Below, in pieces: positions 26,934 to 35,317 of a DNA stretch of 64,000 bases (positions are counted from its first letter, which is position 1; every line of letters begins with the position of its first letter). This DNA comes from Verrucomicrobiota bacterium (lineage in GTDB: Bacteria; Verrucomicrobiota; Verrucomicrobiia; Limisphaerales; UBA9464). The position numbers and the translations under genes were made by a program. The DNA is taken from positions 1-64,000 of the forward strand of contig JAFLEF010000005.1 of assembly GCA_017309115.1 (NCBI GenBank), in the 5' to 3' direction. Under the pieces are notes generated by a model that was not told the origin of the DNA, did not search any database, and saw only the letters and a program-made list of their open reading frames with translations.

Positions 26934-29492
26934 CTATTGGGTTCGCAAAGCCACCATGGGATCGACCCGGCTCGCCCGTCGGGCGGGCAGCCAGCAGGCC
27001 AGAACGGAGGCCAGGGCCAAAATCAGCGGCGCCACGGCGAAGACCACCGGATCAAAGCGCGGTACTTCGAAGAGGAAGCTCGAGAGCACCGAGGCCAAGC
27101 CCAAAGCCAGGACCAAGCCCAGCCCCAATCCCGCCGCCGTCAGTTGCAATCCCTCCCGCAACACCATTCCCAGAACGTCCGTCTGGCCGGCGCCCAGAGC
27201 CATGCGAATGCCAATCTCCCGCGTGCGCCGCGCCACCGCGTAGGCCTTCAGGCCGTACACCCCGATTACCGACAGCATCAGCGCAATCGCGGCAAAGACG
27301 CTGAACAGCGCCGCGCCCACCCGTACCATCCACAGCGGACCATTTCGTTCGAAGTGCGTGCGGAGGGAATGCAACGCGAGAATCGGCAACTGGGCATCCA
27401 CCTTTTGCAGTTCCGCCCGCACCGCCGCCAGCAGCGTGGCCGAAGCCACACCCGGCGCCGGAGTCACGTGCAGATGCTGCGAGGACTGGTAATTCTGACC
27501 CAGGGGCACGTACACCCGATACTGATCCCCGCGATCAAACAGATCGGTCTTCAACGTGGGCACCACACCCACCACTTCCAGGGTCTCTCCGGTTTTCGCC
27601 GGAGCGTCTCCGCGAATTCCCACGCTGCCACCCTCTGAACCTTCGCCCACGGCAGCGGTGAACTGGATCTGGCGACCCAGCGGATCCTCACCCGGCCACA
27701 GCTTCTGCGCGAGGTCGGTGTTGATGATCGCCACCCGCGGACCGTTGGTGGATGCCACTTCGGCTCGGACAAACTCCCGCCCGCGCACCAACCCCACGCC
27801 CAACGATTCGAAGTAGCCCTCACTGATCACATTGAAGCCGCTGCTGAACGCCTTGCCCTGCGCCACCGTCGCGTCCTTCGAAGCGGGTTCCGCCGGGGCA
27901 CCTCCACGTTGGACCGACTGCCCGAGCTGAACGTCTCCAAATGGAACCGTGGCCGCCAAACTCGCCGTTCCCACACCGGGCAAACTCCGCACCCGATCGA
28001 GCAGTGTCAGAAACACCTGGCGACCGCGCGCCTCGTCGTAACCCGCCATCTGCGCATCGCTGTGCAGGATGAATCCCCGATCCACGTTGAAGCCTGGATC
28101 GCTGCGCAGGGCATTGATCGCGCTCCGGGTGAACAATCCCGCCGCCACCAACAGCGTGAGCGACAGCGCCACCTGGCCGATCGCCAGGAGATTGCGCGGC
28201 GTCCAGAAGCGGCCGCGGAAACTCTCGCCGGTGCCTTGATCCTTGAGATCCGAATTCACATCCAGGCCGGTGAGCCGCCACGCCGGTCCCACGGCAAAGA
28301 AGACGGTCGCCAATCCGCAAAAGCCCAGAGTTGCTACAAGTACGACGGGTTCGAAGGGCGAACTGAAAACAATCAGCACCGGCGCCAGTCCCTGCAGCGA
28401 GCCCTGCAGCCCGCGGGTGGACCACGTGGCAAGGAACAGTCCCAACAGACCGCCCAAAAGCGAGAGCAGCAGCGCTTCGGTAATCAATTGGCGGAAGATC
28501 CGGTGGCGCTGCGCTCCGAGGGCGAGTCGAACGGCGATTTCCTTCCGTCGGGAGGCGCCCCGGGCGAGCATCATGTTGGCCAGATTCAGGCAGGCGATCA
28601 GCAGCACCACACACGACATCGCCAACAACAATCCGCCCAGCACGGAGAACTGGCTTCCGCGCTGCGGACGATCCGTGATCGCCATTCGCGGCAACGGCGC
28701 CACGCTGAATTGCTGGTGGGCATTCTCCTTCGGATACGCCTTGGCGAGTTGATCCGACAAGACCTGCAACCGCGCCGTCGCCTCCTCCATCGTCACCCCG
28801 GACTTCAGCCGCGCCACTGGCATCATTGCCCCCCGACTCCGATCCTCCAGGCCGTTCCGACCGCCGTTCATGAAGGTGTTCGCCAACTGATCCGAGAGTC
28901 CCAGGGGCAACAGAACCTCCGGTGCCACCAGCGCCATCGTCCCGGTGAATCCTGGAGGAGTCACGCCCACCACCGTGCACAACAGCGAGTTGATCTTCAG
29001 CGTGCGACCCACCAGACCGGGATCGCTGCCGTGCTTCCGCCAGAAGTCGTGGCTGACAATCACCACCGGCACGGCCTGCGTCTCCTCTTCCGGAAGAAAG
29101 GCCCGACCCAGCGCCGGCGTGACGCCCAACGTGGAAAAGTAATTCGCGGTCACCAGCATTCCCATGGTCCGGCGGGTGGTGTCCCCTTCCTTAATCCCAA
29201 TCACGGTGGGCATTTGTCCCAACACATCGGTGAACACCTCATTCCGATCCCGCAGGTCGCGGTAATTCAGATACGAGAACGCCCGATAGTCATCCGGCCG
29301 CGACGTGTCCCGACTAAACACCGACACCAATTCTCCCGGCGCTCGGACCGCCAGGGGCTTCAACAGGATGTTGTTCACCAGGGTGAACATGGCGGTGTTG
29401 GCGCCGATCCCCAGGGCCAGGGTCAACACGGCCACAGCGGTAAAGCCCGGGTTCTTCACCAGCTGGCGAAACGCGTAACGGACGTCAGTCAT
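26934..29492 (-). CDS. ADOP/MacB-like ABC transporter permease 2
   Basis: An 852-aa inner-membrane permease with the duplicated MacB-periplasmic-core plus FtsX layout of ADOP (acidobacterial duplicated orphan permease) proteins. Each half has one N-terminal helix, a large periplasmic domain and three C-terminal helices. It starts [20 protein letters not shown] and ends [17 protein letters not shown], both family hallmarks; [18 protein letters not shown] and [17 protein letters not shown] are the cytoplasmic coupling segments. It is the last gene of the leftward efflux operon, 41 bases after permease 1. It needs the separate ATPase encoded upstream. Its end is intact despite the nearby duplication scar. 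Confidence 0.92.
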   Translation of the reverse strand: MTDVRYAFRQLVKNPGFTAVAVLTLALGIGANTAMFTLVNNILLKPLAVRAPGELVSVFSRDTSRPDDYRAFSYLNYRDLRDRNEVFTDVLGQMPTVIGIKEGDTTRRTMGMLVTANYFSTLGVTPALGRAFLPEEETQAVPVVIVSHDFWRKHGSDPGLVGRTLKINSLLCTVVGVTPPGFTGTMALVAPEVLLPLGLSDQLANTFMNGGRNGLEDRSRGAMMPVARLKSGVTMEEATARLQVLSDQLAKAYPKENAHQQFSVAPLPRMAITDRPQRGSQFSVLGGLLLAMSCVVLLIACLNLANMMLARGASRRKEIAVRLALGAQRHRIFRQLITEALLLSLLGGLLGLFLATWSTRGLQGSLQGLAPVLIVFSSPFEPVVLVATLGFCGLATVFFAVGPAWRLTGLDVNSDLKDQGTGESFRGRFWTPRNLLAIGQVALSLTLLVAAGLFTRSAINALRSDPGFNVDRGFILHSDAQMAGYDEARGRQVFLTLLDRVRSLPGVGTASLAATVPFGDVQLGQSVQRGGAPAEPASKDATVAQGKAFSSGFNVISEGYFESLGVGLVRGREFVRAEVASTNGPRVAIINTDLAQKLWPGEDPLGRQIQFTAAVGEGSEGGSVGIRGDAPAKTGETLEVVGVVPTLKTDLFDRGDQYRVYVPLGQNYQSSQHLHVTPAPGVASATLLAAVRAELQKVDAQLPILALHSLRTHFERNGPLWMVRVGAALFSVFAAIALMLSVIGVYGLKAYAVARRTREIGIRMALGAGQTDVLGMVLREGLQLTAAGLGLGLVLALGLASVLSSFLFEVPRFDPVVFAVAPLILALASVLACWLPARRASRVDPMVALRTQ

Positions 29493-29533
29493 AGCGTGTC
29501 AGGAGCAACAGAAATTCAGCAGCCGTTCAAATG

Positions 29534-31933
29534 TCATTCGGTGCGCAGGGCCACCAGCGGATCCACCCGAGCCGCGCGTCGCGCCGGGATCCAGCACGCC
29601 ACCCAAGAGACCCCGATCAGAATGACCGTGACCCAGCCGAACGTGGGCGGATCGTGGGGTTGAATCTCGTAGAGCAATCCGGCCAGGAACCGAGCCAGTC
29701 CAACGCCGCCTAAGAGACCGAGCGCAACGCCCAGGAAGGTCAGCACCATCCCTTGGTGAATGACCAGTCGGCGAACGTCACTCCATTGCGCGCCCAAGGC
29801 CATGCGAATGCCGATTTCCTGGGTGCGTCGGGAGACCGACCAGGCCATGACGCCATAGATGCCCACCGCCGACAGCACGAGTGCCAAGGCTGAAAAGGCA
29901 CCGAGAAGAACCGCCTGAAGCCGACGCTGCGCCAGGGTGTCATCGACCATGGACTCCATGGATCGCATCTGATCCAGCGCCTGTTCTCCGTCGATGGTCA
30001 GCACCGCCCGCCGGACCGGGCCCTCGAGCGTTTCGGCGCTTCCGCGCGTTCGAATTACCAGCGACGCGAGCCCCCAACACTGCTGCGACATCGGCATAAA
30101 CATCTGGGGTTCCACCGGCTGGGTCAGCCCGCCGTCGCGGATATCCCGCACCACGCCCACGATCTGAATCCAGTTGTTGGTTCCATCCAGACTCACCCGG
30201 GCGCTGGGCACCTGACCCGGCGCTCCGCCCGGAAAGAAGGTGCGCAGAAAGGATTCGTTCACGATGACCACCCGGGCTGAATCAGGTCCGTCACGAAGCT
30301 CAAAGTCCCGGCCACCCAGCAGTGTGGCGCCGAGCGTGCGAAAGTATCCGGGGGTGATTTGCCGGTAGTTGGCGTTGTCGGGTTCGTGCGCCGCCGGAGC
30401 GGGTCGACCTTCGATCCGAAAGGTGACCTTGGATTGCATTCGTCCAAACGGCAGACCGAACACGGCCGCGGCGGATTCCACACCCGGCAGGGCCGCCACC
30501 TGTTCCACCATTCCCAAGATGGCCTGCGCCTTCTGCGGCTCGGTGGGATACTTCTGATCGGTGAGCGCCAGCGTGGCGGTGAGAAGGTGCTCGGTTTTAA
30601 ATCCCGGATCCACCCGCTGCGCCCGGGAGAAACTGCGCAACAGCAGTCCCGCGCCCACCAGCAGAATCAGGGCGAGTGCCACTTCCACCACCACCAGCAC
30701 GTTGCGCAGTCGGTTCCGCCGCAATCCCTCGGTGGTGCCGCGGCCGCTGTCCTTGAGCACTTCCGTGAGATCCGTCCGCCAGACCTGCCAGGCCGGGACC
30801 AAACCGAAGCCGAGGCCGGTCAGCAGGGAAACTCCCAGCGTGAAGGCGAGGACGGATCCATTGATCTGTCCGGTGCTGAGCAGATGGCCTTCGGGCAACC
30901 AACCGACAAATCCCGTCACCCCCCACCAAGCCAGCAGGATTCCCAGCACACCTCCCGACAGCGACAGCACCAGGCTCTCGCTCAAGAGCTGACGAATCAC
31001 ATCCCCCCGACGGGCCCCGAGCGCCGCCCGGACCGCAAACTCGCGAGCCCGCGCCGCCGAGCGGGCCAACATCAGATTGGCCACGTTGGCGCAGGCAATC
31101 AGGAGCACGCAACCCACCGCGCCGAGCAGAATCAGGAGCGGCAACCGCAGTTCGCCGACCAGTTCCTCGCGCAGTCCAATCACCGTCACTCCGAAATCCC
31201 GAACATCCTCGAACTGTTCGCCCAAGCGGCGCGCGATGCCGTTCATCTCGACCTTCGCCTGTTCCAGGGTTACCCCAGACTTGAGCCGGCCCATCACCCA
31301 CCAACTGTGATTGCCCCGCAGCTCCAGTTCCTCCGGCTCAAATCCGGCCGGAGTCCACACTTGGGTGTTCCGGGAAGGAAGTCGCAGCTCACCGGGCATC
31401 ACCCCAATCACCGTGTAGCTCCCGCCATCCAACAACAGGGATCGCCCCAACACTCCCGGATCGGCTCCAAACGAACTGCGCCAATAACTCTCGCTGAGCA
31501 GCACGACGAAGTGTTTTCCGAAGGCTTCCTCCTCCGCGGTGAAGGTCCGACCGAGAAGCGGGTTAACGCCCAGCAGGGAAAACAGGTTGGCCGTGACGCG
31601 CGCCCCAGTAATTCGCCGGGGATCTCCCTGACCCGTGAGATTGTATTCGGCGTGACGGAGACCGGCGAGGCCCTCGAAGGAAGCGCTCTGACGTTGCCAG
31701 TCGATCAAGTTGGGCACCGCAACGGGAACCCGATCCACACCTCGCGCGGGAACGGATTCGTGCACCTGCACAAGCCGATCAGCCTCGCGATACGGGAGAG
31801 GTTGGAGCAGGAGACCGTAGACTAGGCTGAAGATTGCGGTGTTGGCGCCGATGCCCAACGCGAGCGTGAGTATCGCCACCGCGGCAAAGCCGGGTGATTT
31901 GGCCCACTGACGCAGTATCTGACGGAGGTTCAT
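29534..31933 (-). CDS. ADOP/MacB-like ABC transporter permease 1
   Basis: A 799-aa paralogue of the next gene with the same duplicated permease layout. Markers are LRQWAKSPGFAAVAIL at the N-terminus, AREFAVRAALGARRGDV in the middle, and [17 protein letters not shown] and PARRAARVDPLVALRTE at the end. The two permeases differ strongly in their periplasmic domains, so they may form a heterodimer or handle different substrates. The ATG at 31933 is chosen since the 30 codons upstream are not conserved in type. It lies 49 bases after the VOC gene. Confidence 0.92.
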   Translation of the reverse strand: MNLRQILRQWAKSPGFAAVAILTLALGIGANTAIFSLVYGLLLQPLPYREADRLVQVHESVPARGVDRVPVAVPNLIDWQRQSASFEGLAGLRHAEYNLTGQGDPRRITGARVTANLFSLLGVNPLLGRTFTAEEEAFGKHFVVLLSESYWRSSFGADPGVLGRSLLLDGGSYTVIGVMPGELRLPSRNTQVWTPAGFEPEELELRGNHSWWVMGRLKSGVTLEQAKVEMNGIARRLGEQFEDVRDFGVTVIGLREELVGELRLPLLILLGAVGCVLLIACANVANLMLARSAARAREFAVRAALGARRGDVIRQLLSESLVLSLSGGVLGILLAWWGVTGFVGWLPEGHLLSTGQINGSVLAFTLGVSLLTGLGFGLVPAWQVWRTDLTEVLKDSGRGTTEGLRRNRLRNVLVVVEVALALILLVGAGLLLRSFSRAQRVDPGFKTEHLLTATLALTDQKYPTEPQKAQAILGMVEQVAALPGVESAAAVFGLPFGRMQSKVTFRIEGRPAPAAHEPDNANYRQITPGYFRTLGATLLGGRDFELRDGPDSARVVIVNESFLRTFFPGGAPGQVPSARVSLDGTNNWIQIVGVVRDIRDGGLTQPVEPQMFMPMSQQCWGLASLVIRTRGSAETLEGPVRRAVLTIDGEQALDQMRSMESMVDDTLAQRRLQAVLLGAFSALALVLSAVGIYGVMAWSVSRRTQEIGIRMALGAQWSDVRRLVIHQGMVLTFLGVALGLLGGVGLARFLAGLLYEIQPHDPPTFGWVTVILIGVSWVACWIPARRAARVDPLVALRTE

Positions 31934-31982
31934 ACGACTCTGAAGTTGGCAGGACTGATCGGAGGGGAATTCGGGTATGGAT

Positions 31983-32378
31983 CTACCGCGGCAACGGAGT
32001 TGCGAACCGAAGGCCGAACCCATCCGGGTCGGCGATCATGAAATCGCGCATCCCGTAGGGTTTGTCGGAAAGGGGATCCAGCACCCGCACCGGCAGCCGG
32101 GACACCTGCCGCCAGAGCGCATCGACGTCGCGAACCAGGATTCTCACGTTGGATCGCGGACTGTCATCCAACGCTCCCGCGTGAACCCAGCGCGCCACCG
32201 GCGGCTGATACAATCCAAGCACCGTCTGATCCCAGGCCAGCTCGGCAAACCGCGTTCCCGACCGCCGCACCTGGAAGCCCAGCGAACAGTAGAACCGCCG
32301 GGAACGATCCACATCGCGCACGAAGAGCTCCAGCATCAGCTGCGGTCCGGGCGCGGGCGGGGGCTTCGGCAAGGCCAT
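31983..32378 (-). CDS. VOC (glyoxalase/bleomycin-resistance-like) family protein
   Basis: A 131-aa single-domain protein of the vicinal-oxygen-chelate fold. Markers are LMLELFVRDVDRSRRFYCSLGF, then SNVRILVRDVDALWRQV, and the closing MRDFMIADPDGFGLRF. The fold includes metal-dependent lyases and antibiotic-binding proteins; which applies is unknown. It sits inside an efflux operon, between the ATPase and the permeases. The ATG at 32378 is chosen as the start nearest the domain. An alternative ATG at 32456, 14 bases after the ATPase stop, would add 26 residues. Confidence 0.8.
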   Translation of the reverse strand: MALPKPPPAPGPQLMLELFVRDVDRSRRFYCSLGFQVRRSGTRFAELAWDQTVLGLYQPPVARWVHAGALDDSPRSNVRILVRDVDALWRQVSRLPVRVLDPLSDKPYGMRDFMIADPDGFGLRFATPLPR

Positions 32379-32469
32379 CGTCACGGCGTCGCCAGAATCC
32401 AGCGCCTCGGGCCAAAGATCCGTTTTCCAGGACGAGTTGGGAGCTACAGCGACCATGACGGGAGTGCGC

Positions 32470-33183
32470 TCAACGAGCTTCCACGAGTTCCTCCACGATC
32501 CGACCGTCGAACAGATGAATCTGGCGATCGGCGTGGCGGGCAAAGCGGGGATCGTGGGTCACCATGCAGATGGTGGCGCCTTCGCGGTGCAGTTGTCGGA
32601 GCAGGTCCATCACGGCCTCCCCGTTTTTCGAATCGAGGTTACCGGTCGGTTCGTCGGCCAGCAGGATGCTCGGCTTGCCACCCAGGGCGCGGGCCACGGC
32701 CACGCGCTGTTGCTGACCGCCGCTGAGCTGACTTGGATAATGCCGGAGACGATGGCTCATCCCGACCTTCTCCAGGGCTTCCATCGCCCGTTCCTTGCGC
32801 TCCCCGGCGCTGAGCCCGCGATAGGTCAGCGGCAGTTCCACATTCTCGAAAACGGTCAGATCACCGATGAGATTGAAGCTCTGAAAAATGAAGCCGATCT
32901 CGCGGTTGCGGATGCGGGCGCGGGCGGAGTGATCGAGATTGGCGACCTGGTTTCCATTGAGCGTGTAGGTGCCGCCCGTGGGCGTGTCGAGCAGACCCAG
33001 GATGGCCAGCAACGTGGATTTGCCACAACCGGACGGGCCGGCAATGGACACGTATTCGCCCTGGGCAATCTCGAGATGAATCTCCGACAAGGCGTGGGTC
33101 TCGACTTCATCCGTGAGGAACACCTTTTGGATGCCCTGAAGGTGAATGAGCGGTGACGCGGCGGATTGAGGTTCGGCAGTCAT
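32470..33183 (-). CDS. MacB/LolD-like ABC transporter ATP-binding protein
   Basis: A 237-aa cytosolic ATPase that should power the two ADOP permeases. Walker A is GPSGCGKST near residue 50, the Q-loop GFIFQSFNLI, the signature LSGGQQQRVAVARAL, Walker B ILLADEPTGNLD, and the H-loop MVTHDPRFA. The extended FQSFNL/LTVFENVELP stretch is typical of the LolD/MacB group, which drives mechanotransmission rather than transport through the membrane domain itself. It lies 78 bases after the adaptor gene. Confidence 0.93.
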   Translation of the reverse strand: MTAEPQSAASPLIHLQGIQKVFLTDEVETHALSEIHLEIAQGEYVSIAGPSGCGKSTLLAILGLLDTPTGGTYTLNGNQVANLDHSARARIRNREIGFIFQSFNLIGDLTVFENVELPLTYRGLSAGERKERAMEALEKVGMSHRLRHYPSQLSGGQQQRVAVARALGGKPSILLADEPTGNLDSKNGEAVMDLLRQLHREGATICMVTHDPRFARHADRQIHLFDGRIVEELVEAR

Positions 33184-33261
33184 GGCGTGGTCTATCGGAA
33201 CGCTTCGAGTCTCAGAAATTAGGGACCGGGTTGGCGGTGTTCGGAGGCAGTTGAACCCAGT

Positions 33262-34617
33262 TCAGTCGAGTCGGACCCGGTCATGTCCATCCCATTGGCT
33301 CATGTCGGAAAGGATGACCTTGTCACCGACCTGGAGGCTGTTCCCGACGACCTCGATGGTGCTGACGGAACTCCGACCGAGTTTGACCGGCACCCGCACG
33401 GCGAACTTGCCGCCGGGTTGAACGCGGAACAGTCCGACCGTGCTGTCGGGCTGACCCTGCACGGGACGGCCGACGTACACGACGTCATCGAGCCGTTCCA
33501 GTTCGATGGTGCCCTCGACGCTCAGGTCCGGGCGCGCCCCGCGGGGTAGGGGGCCTTCCAGCTTCACCTCGACCAGGACAGTGCCGTTCAACACTGCCGG
33601 GTCCACCCGCACAACGCGGCCGGTAACCACGCCATTGCGGGTGTCGATGGATGCTAGTTGGCCCAGCGCGACATCCCGCGCCTGAGTCTCCGCGATTCGC
33701 ACCTCGGCCTTGAGACGCGAGGGCACCACCACCTTGGCCAGCGTGGCACCGGGAGTGACGCGTTGGCCTGCCTGCAGTACCTCGCGGTCCCCCAACTGCG
33801 TCAGGACTCCGTCAATCCCGGCGCGCACGCGCAAATTCTCTACCTGCCGTTGCCGCAGATCCCGCAGCGCCCGGAGCTTTTCCCCCTCGGCTTGCTGCAC
33901 GGCCAGCTGAGCCGTGGCCGATTCTGCGGCGAACTGCAGGCGCCGTTCCTCAATGGCCACCCGGGCCACCAGGTCCTCCGCCTTGGCCTTCGACTTCTCC
34001 AAAATGATCTTTGGCACCAAGCCGTCAGCCGCCAGAATTTCATCGGCATTGGCTTCGAGCAGCGCTTGCTTTGCATCGGCCCGAAGCGTGGCGAGAGCCG
34101 CCTCCTGCCCCAGCCGATCGCTCTCCAACTGCACCCGGAGCCGTTCCAGCTGGGCGATTGCCGACTTCGCCTCCCACTCCGCGTCGAAAGCACTTTGCTT
34201 CAGCTCGGGATTGCTGAGTTCCAACACCACCGTGTCGGCTGTCACCGCCGCGCCGGGTTGAACCAGAATCCGTTCCACCTGCCCCCCGGTATCGGCTTGG
34301 ACGTACTGGATCTGCTCCGGAACCAGGGTGCCGTTGCCCCGCACTTGACGGAGCATCTGGCCGCGCTTGACGGTATCGAACCACGGATTCTCGACCCTTG
34401 GAGCCGCCGGTTCGAGCCGCGCCAGAACCACCGAGATTGCTCCCACCACGGCGACCGCGGCGAGGCTGAGCAAGATCTGCTTGCGACGACGTTTGCGGGC
34501 GAGATCAGGTCGGGCGATGTCCATTCCAGTGCTGGCCGGGGTAAATCCCGAGGACTTCGGGGGAGTCGGCCGAACTGTGGATGGCGTGATTTCGCCGCTG
34601 GTCGCAAGCCGGTTCAT
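33262..34617 (-). CDS. HlyD/MacA-family periplasmic adaptor
   Basis: A 451-aa membrane-fusion protein. A basic N-terminus (ARKRRRKQ) precedes one membrane anchor (ILLSLAAVAVVGAISVVLA). The lipoyl half-motifs flank a long alpha-helical coiled-coil hairpin (about residues 130-270, rich in A, E, Q, L and R). It should bridge the inner-membrane permease to an outer-membrane channel, as MacA does. No TolC-like gene is in the window. The start lies three bases after the stop of the small upstream gene, indicating translational coupling. Confidence 0.9.
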   Translation of the reverse strand: MNRLATSGEITPSTVRPTPPKSSGFTPASTGMDIARPDLARKRRRKQILLSLAAVAVVGAISVVLARLEPAAPRVENPWFDTVKRGQMLRQVRGNGTLVPEQIQYVQADTGGQVERILVQPGAAVTADTVVLELSNPELKQSAFDAEWEAKSAIAQLERLRVQLESDRLGQEAALATLRADAKQALLEANADEILAADGLVPKIILEKSKAKAEDLVARVAIEERRLQFAAESATAQLAVQQAEGEKLRALRDLRQRQVENLRVRAGIDGVLTQLGDREVLQAGQRVTPGATLAKVVVPSRLKAEVRIAETQARDVALGQLASIDTRNGVVTGRVVRVDPAVLNGTVLVEVKLEGPLPRGARPDLSVEGTIELERLDDVVYVGRPVQGQPDSTVGLFRVQPGGKFAVRVPVKLGRSSVSTIEVVGNSLQVGDKVILSDMSQWDGHDRVRLD

Positions 34618-34620
34618 GAA

Positions 34621-34872
34621 TCAAACCAAGTTTCGGACCAATGTGGCCAACCCGTGAGCGAACTCCGGCATCTGCTCCACGAAGCTGTGAGCGACCCGGG
34701 CGTGCTCGGCAAACGCCATCAGGACGGCGCCGGTCAACACGACAAACAGGGAAAACTCACCCCGGCTTAAACCAGAGTCACTGCGGAGGTCCTGAGCGGT
34801 CGGCCGATAGGACCGTCCGATGTTCCGGGCGCGATCGCCCGAGTGCAGATTCAAATTGATGCGCGGTTTCAT
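34621..34872 (-). CDS. Small membrane protein at the head of the efflux operon
   Basis: An 83-aa protein with a polar, Arg/Asn-rich N-terminal part and one hydrophobic segment (FSLFVVLTGAVLMAFA), then an amphipathic end. No family was recognised. The evidence for its being real is position: it is the first frame after the sigma-54-like promoter at 34938-34953 and its stop is followed after three bases by the adaptor ATG. It could be a small regulator or accessory subunit of the pump. Confidence 0.6.
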   Translation of the reverse strand: MKPRINLNLHSGDRARNIGRSYRPTAQDLRSDSGLSRGEFSLFVVLTGAVLMAFAEHARVAHSFVEQMPEFAHGLATLVRNLV

Positions 34873-34937
34873 GTTCGTCGGTGCCGGTCGTGACTTCCTC
34901 GGATCCGGCTAAAACGGGTTCGTGTCGGAACCCCTTT

Positions 34938-34953
34938 CGCAGCAGCCGTGCCA
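34938..34953 (-). promoter_or_regulatory. Strong sigma-54-like promoter of the efflux operon
   Basis: On the minus strand TGGCACGGCTGCTGCG matches the consensus TGGCACG-N4-TTGCW perfectly over the seven-base -24 element. GG and GC are exactly ten bases apart, and only the first T of TTGC and the last base differ. The GC lies 67 bases before the ATG of the small membrane protein. It is the best such match I found in the window. Confidence 0.65.
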
Positions 34954-35253
34954 GCCCAATTTCCCGTCCCAACGAATGTTCCAGCATATTGTCCTTCAAT
35001 GAGTTGAGTATTTTTCGGCGGTCCGAGATGCCGCCCGCTCCCTCGCCGAATGGATTCGCTTCCGGGATTTGGTCGTCCCGCAAGTGGGACGCTCTGCGCC
35101 CGGCCATCCAACTGACCGTGCAGCGTCCTGAGCTTTCCGGATCTACCCCTCGACGTCCTCGGCCACCAAGACCTCCAGCGCCGCAAGATCTGCCAAACCT
35201 TCCGTGAATCCCGGTCGGCCGACGCTCGAGCAACTCCAACCCGCACCCGCTCA

Positions 35254-35289
35254 CACGCGCCCCAAAGCGCCAGGGGGCTGGCGCAGTGG
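35254..35289 (-). repeat. Intergenic repeat, GACTGCGCCAGCC family (reverse copy)
   Basis: Reverse-complement copy of the element at 102-138, with core GCGCCAGGGGGCTGGCGC, between the efflux operon and the delta-60 repeat gene. Confidence 0.65.
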
Positions 35290-35317
35290 AATCGGCGCTT
35301 TTAGGCGACCCGGCAGG

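Larger units (their letters stand above)
34873..35317. other. Upstream region of the efflux operon
   Basis: A 445-bp gap. The part next to the operon holds the sigma-54-like promoter. Short open frames on both strands (the longest about 158 codons, leftward, overlapping the small membrane gene) have no family resemblance and are not called. The left half carries no evident feature except the repeat at 35254-35289. Confidence 0.6.

Noticed and set aside
30359-31825. A 488-codon plus-strand frame opposite permease 1, rich in Gln, His and Arg
   Set aside because: The composition is that of a shadow of a hydrophobic gene; the permease is well supported.
34778-35254. A leftward frame of 158 codons before the efflux operon
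   Set aside because: It overlaps the small membrane gene by almost 100 bases, shows no family pattern, and runs across the sigma-54-like promoter.
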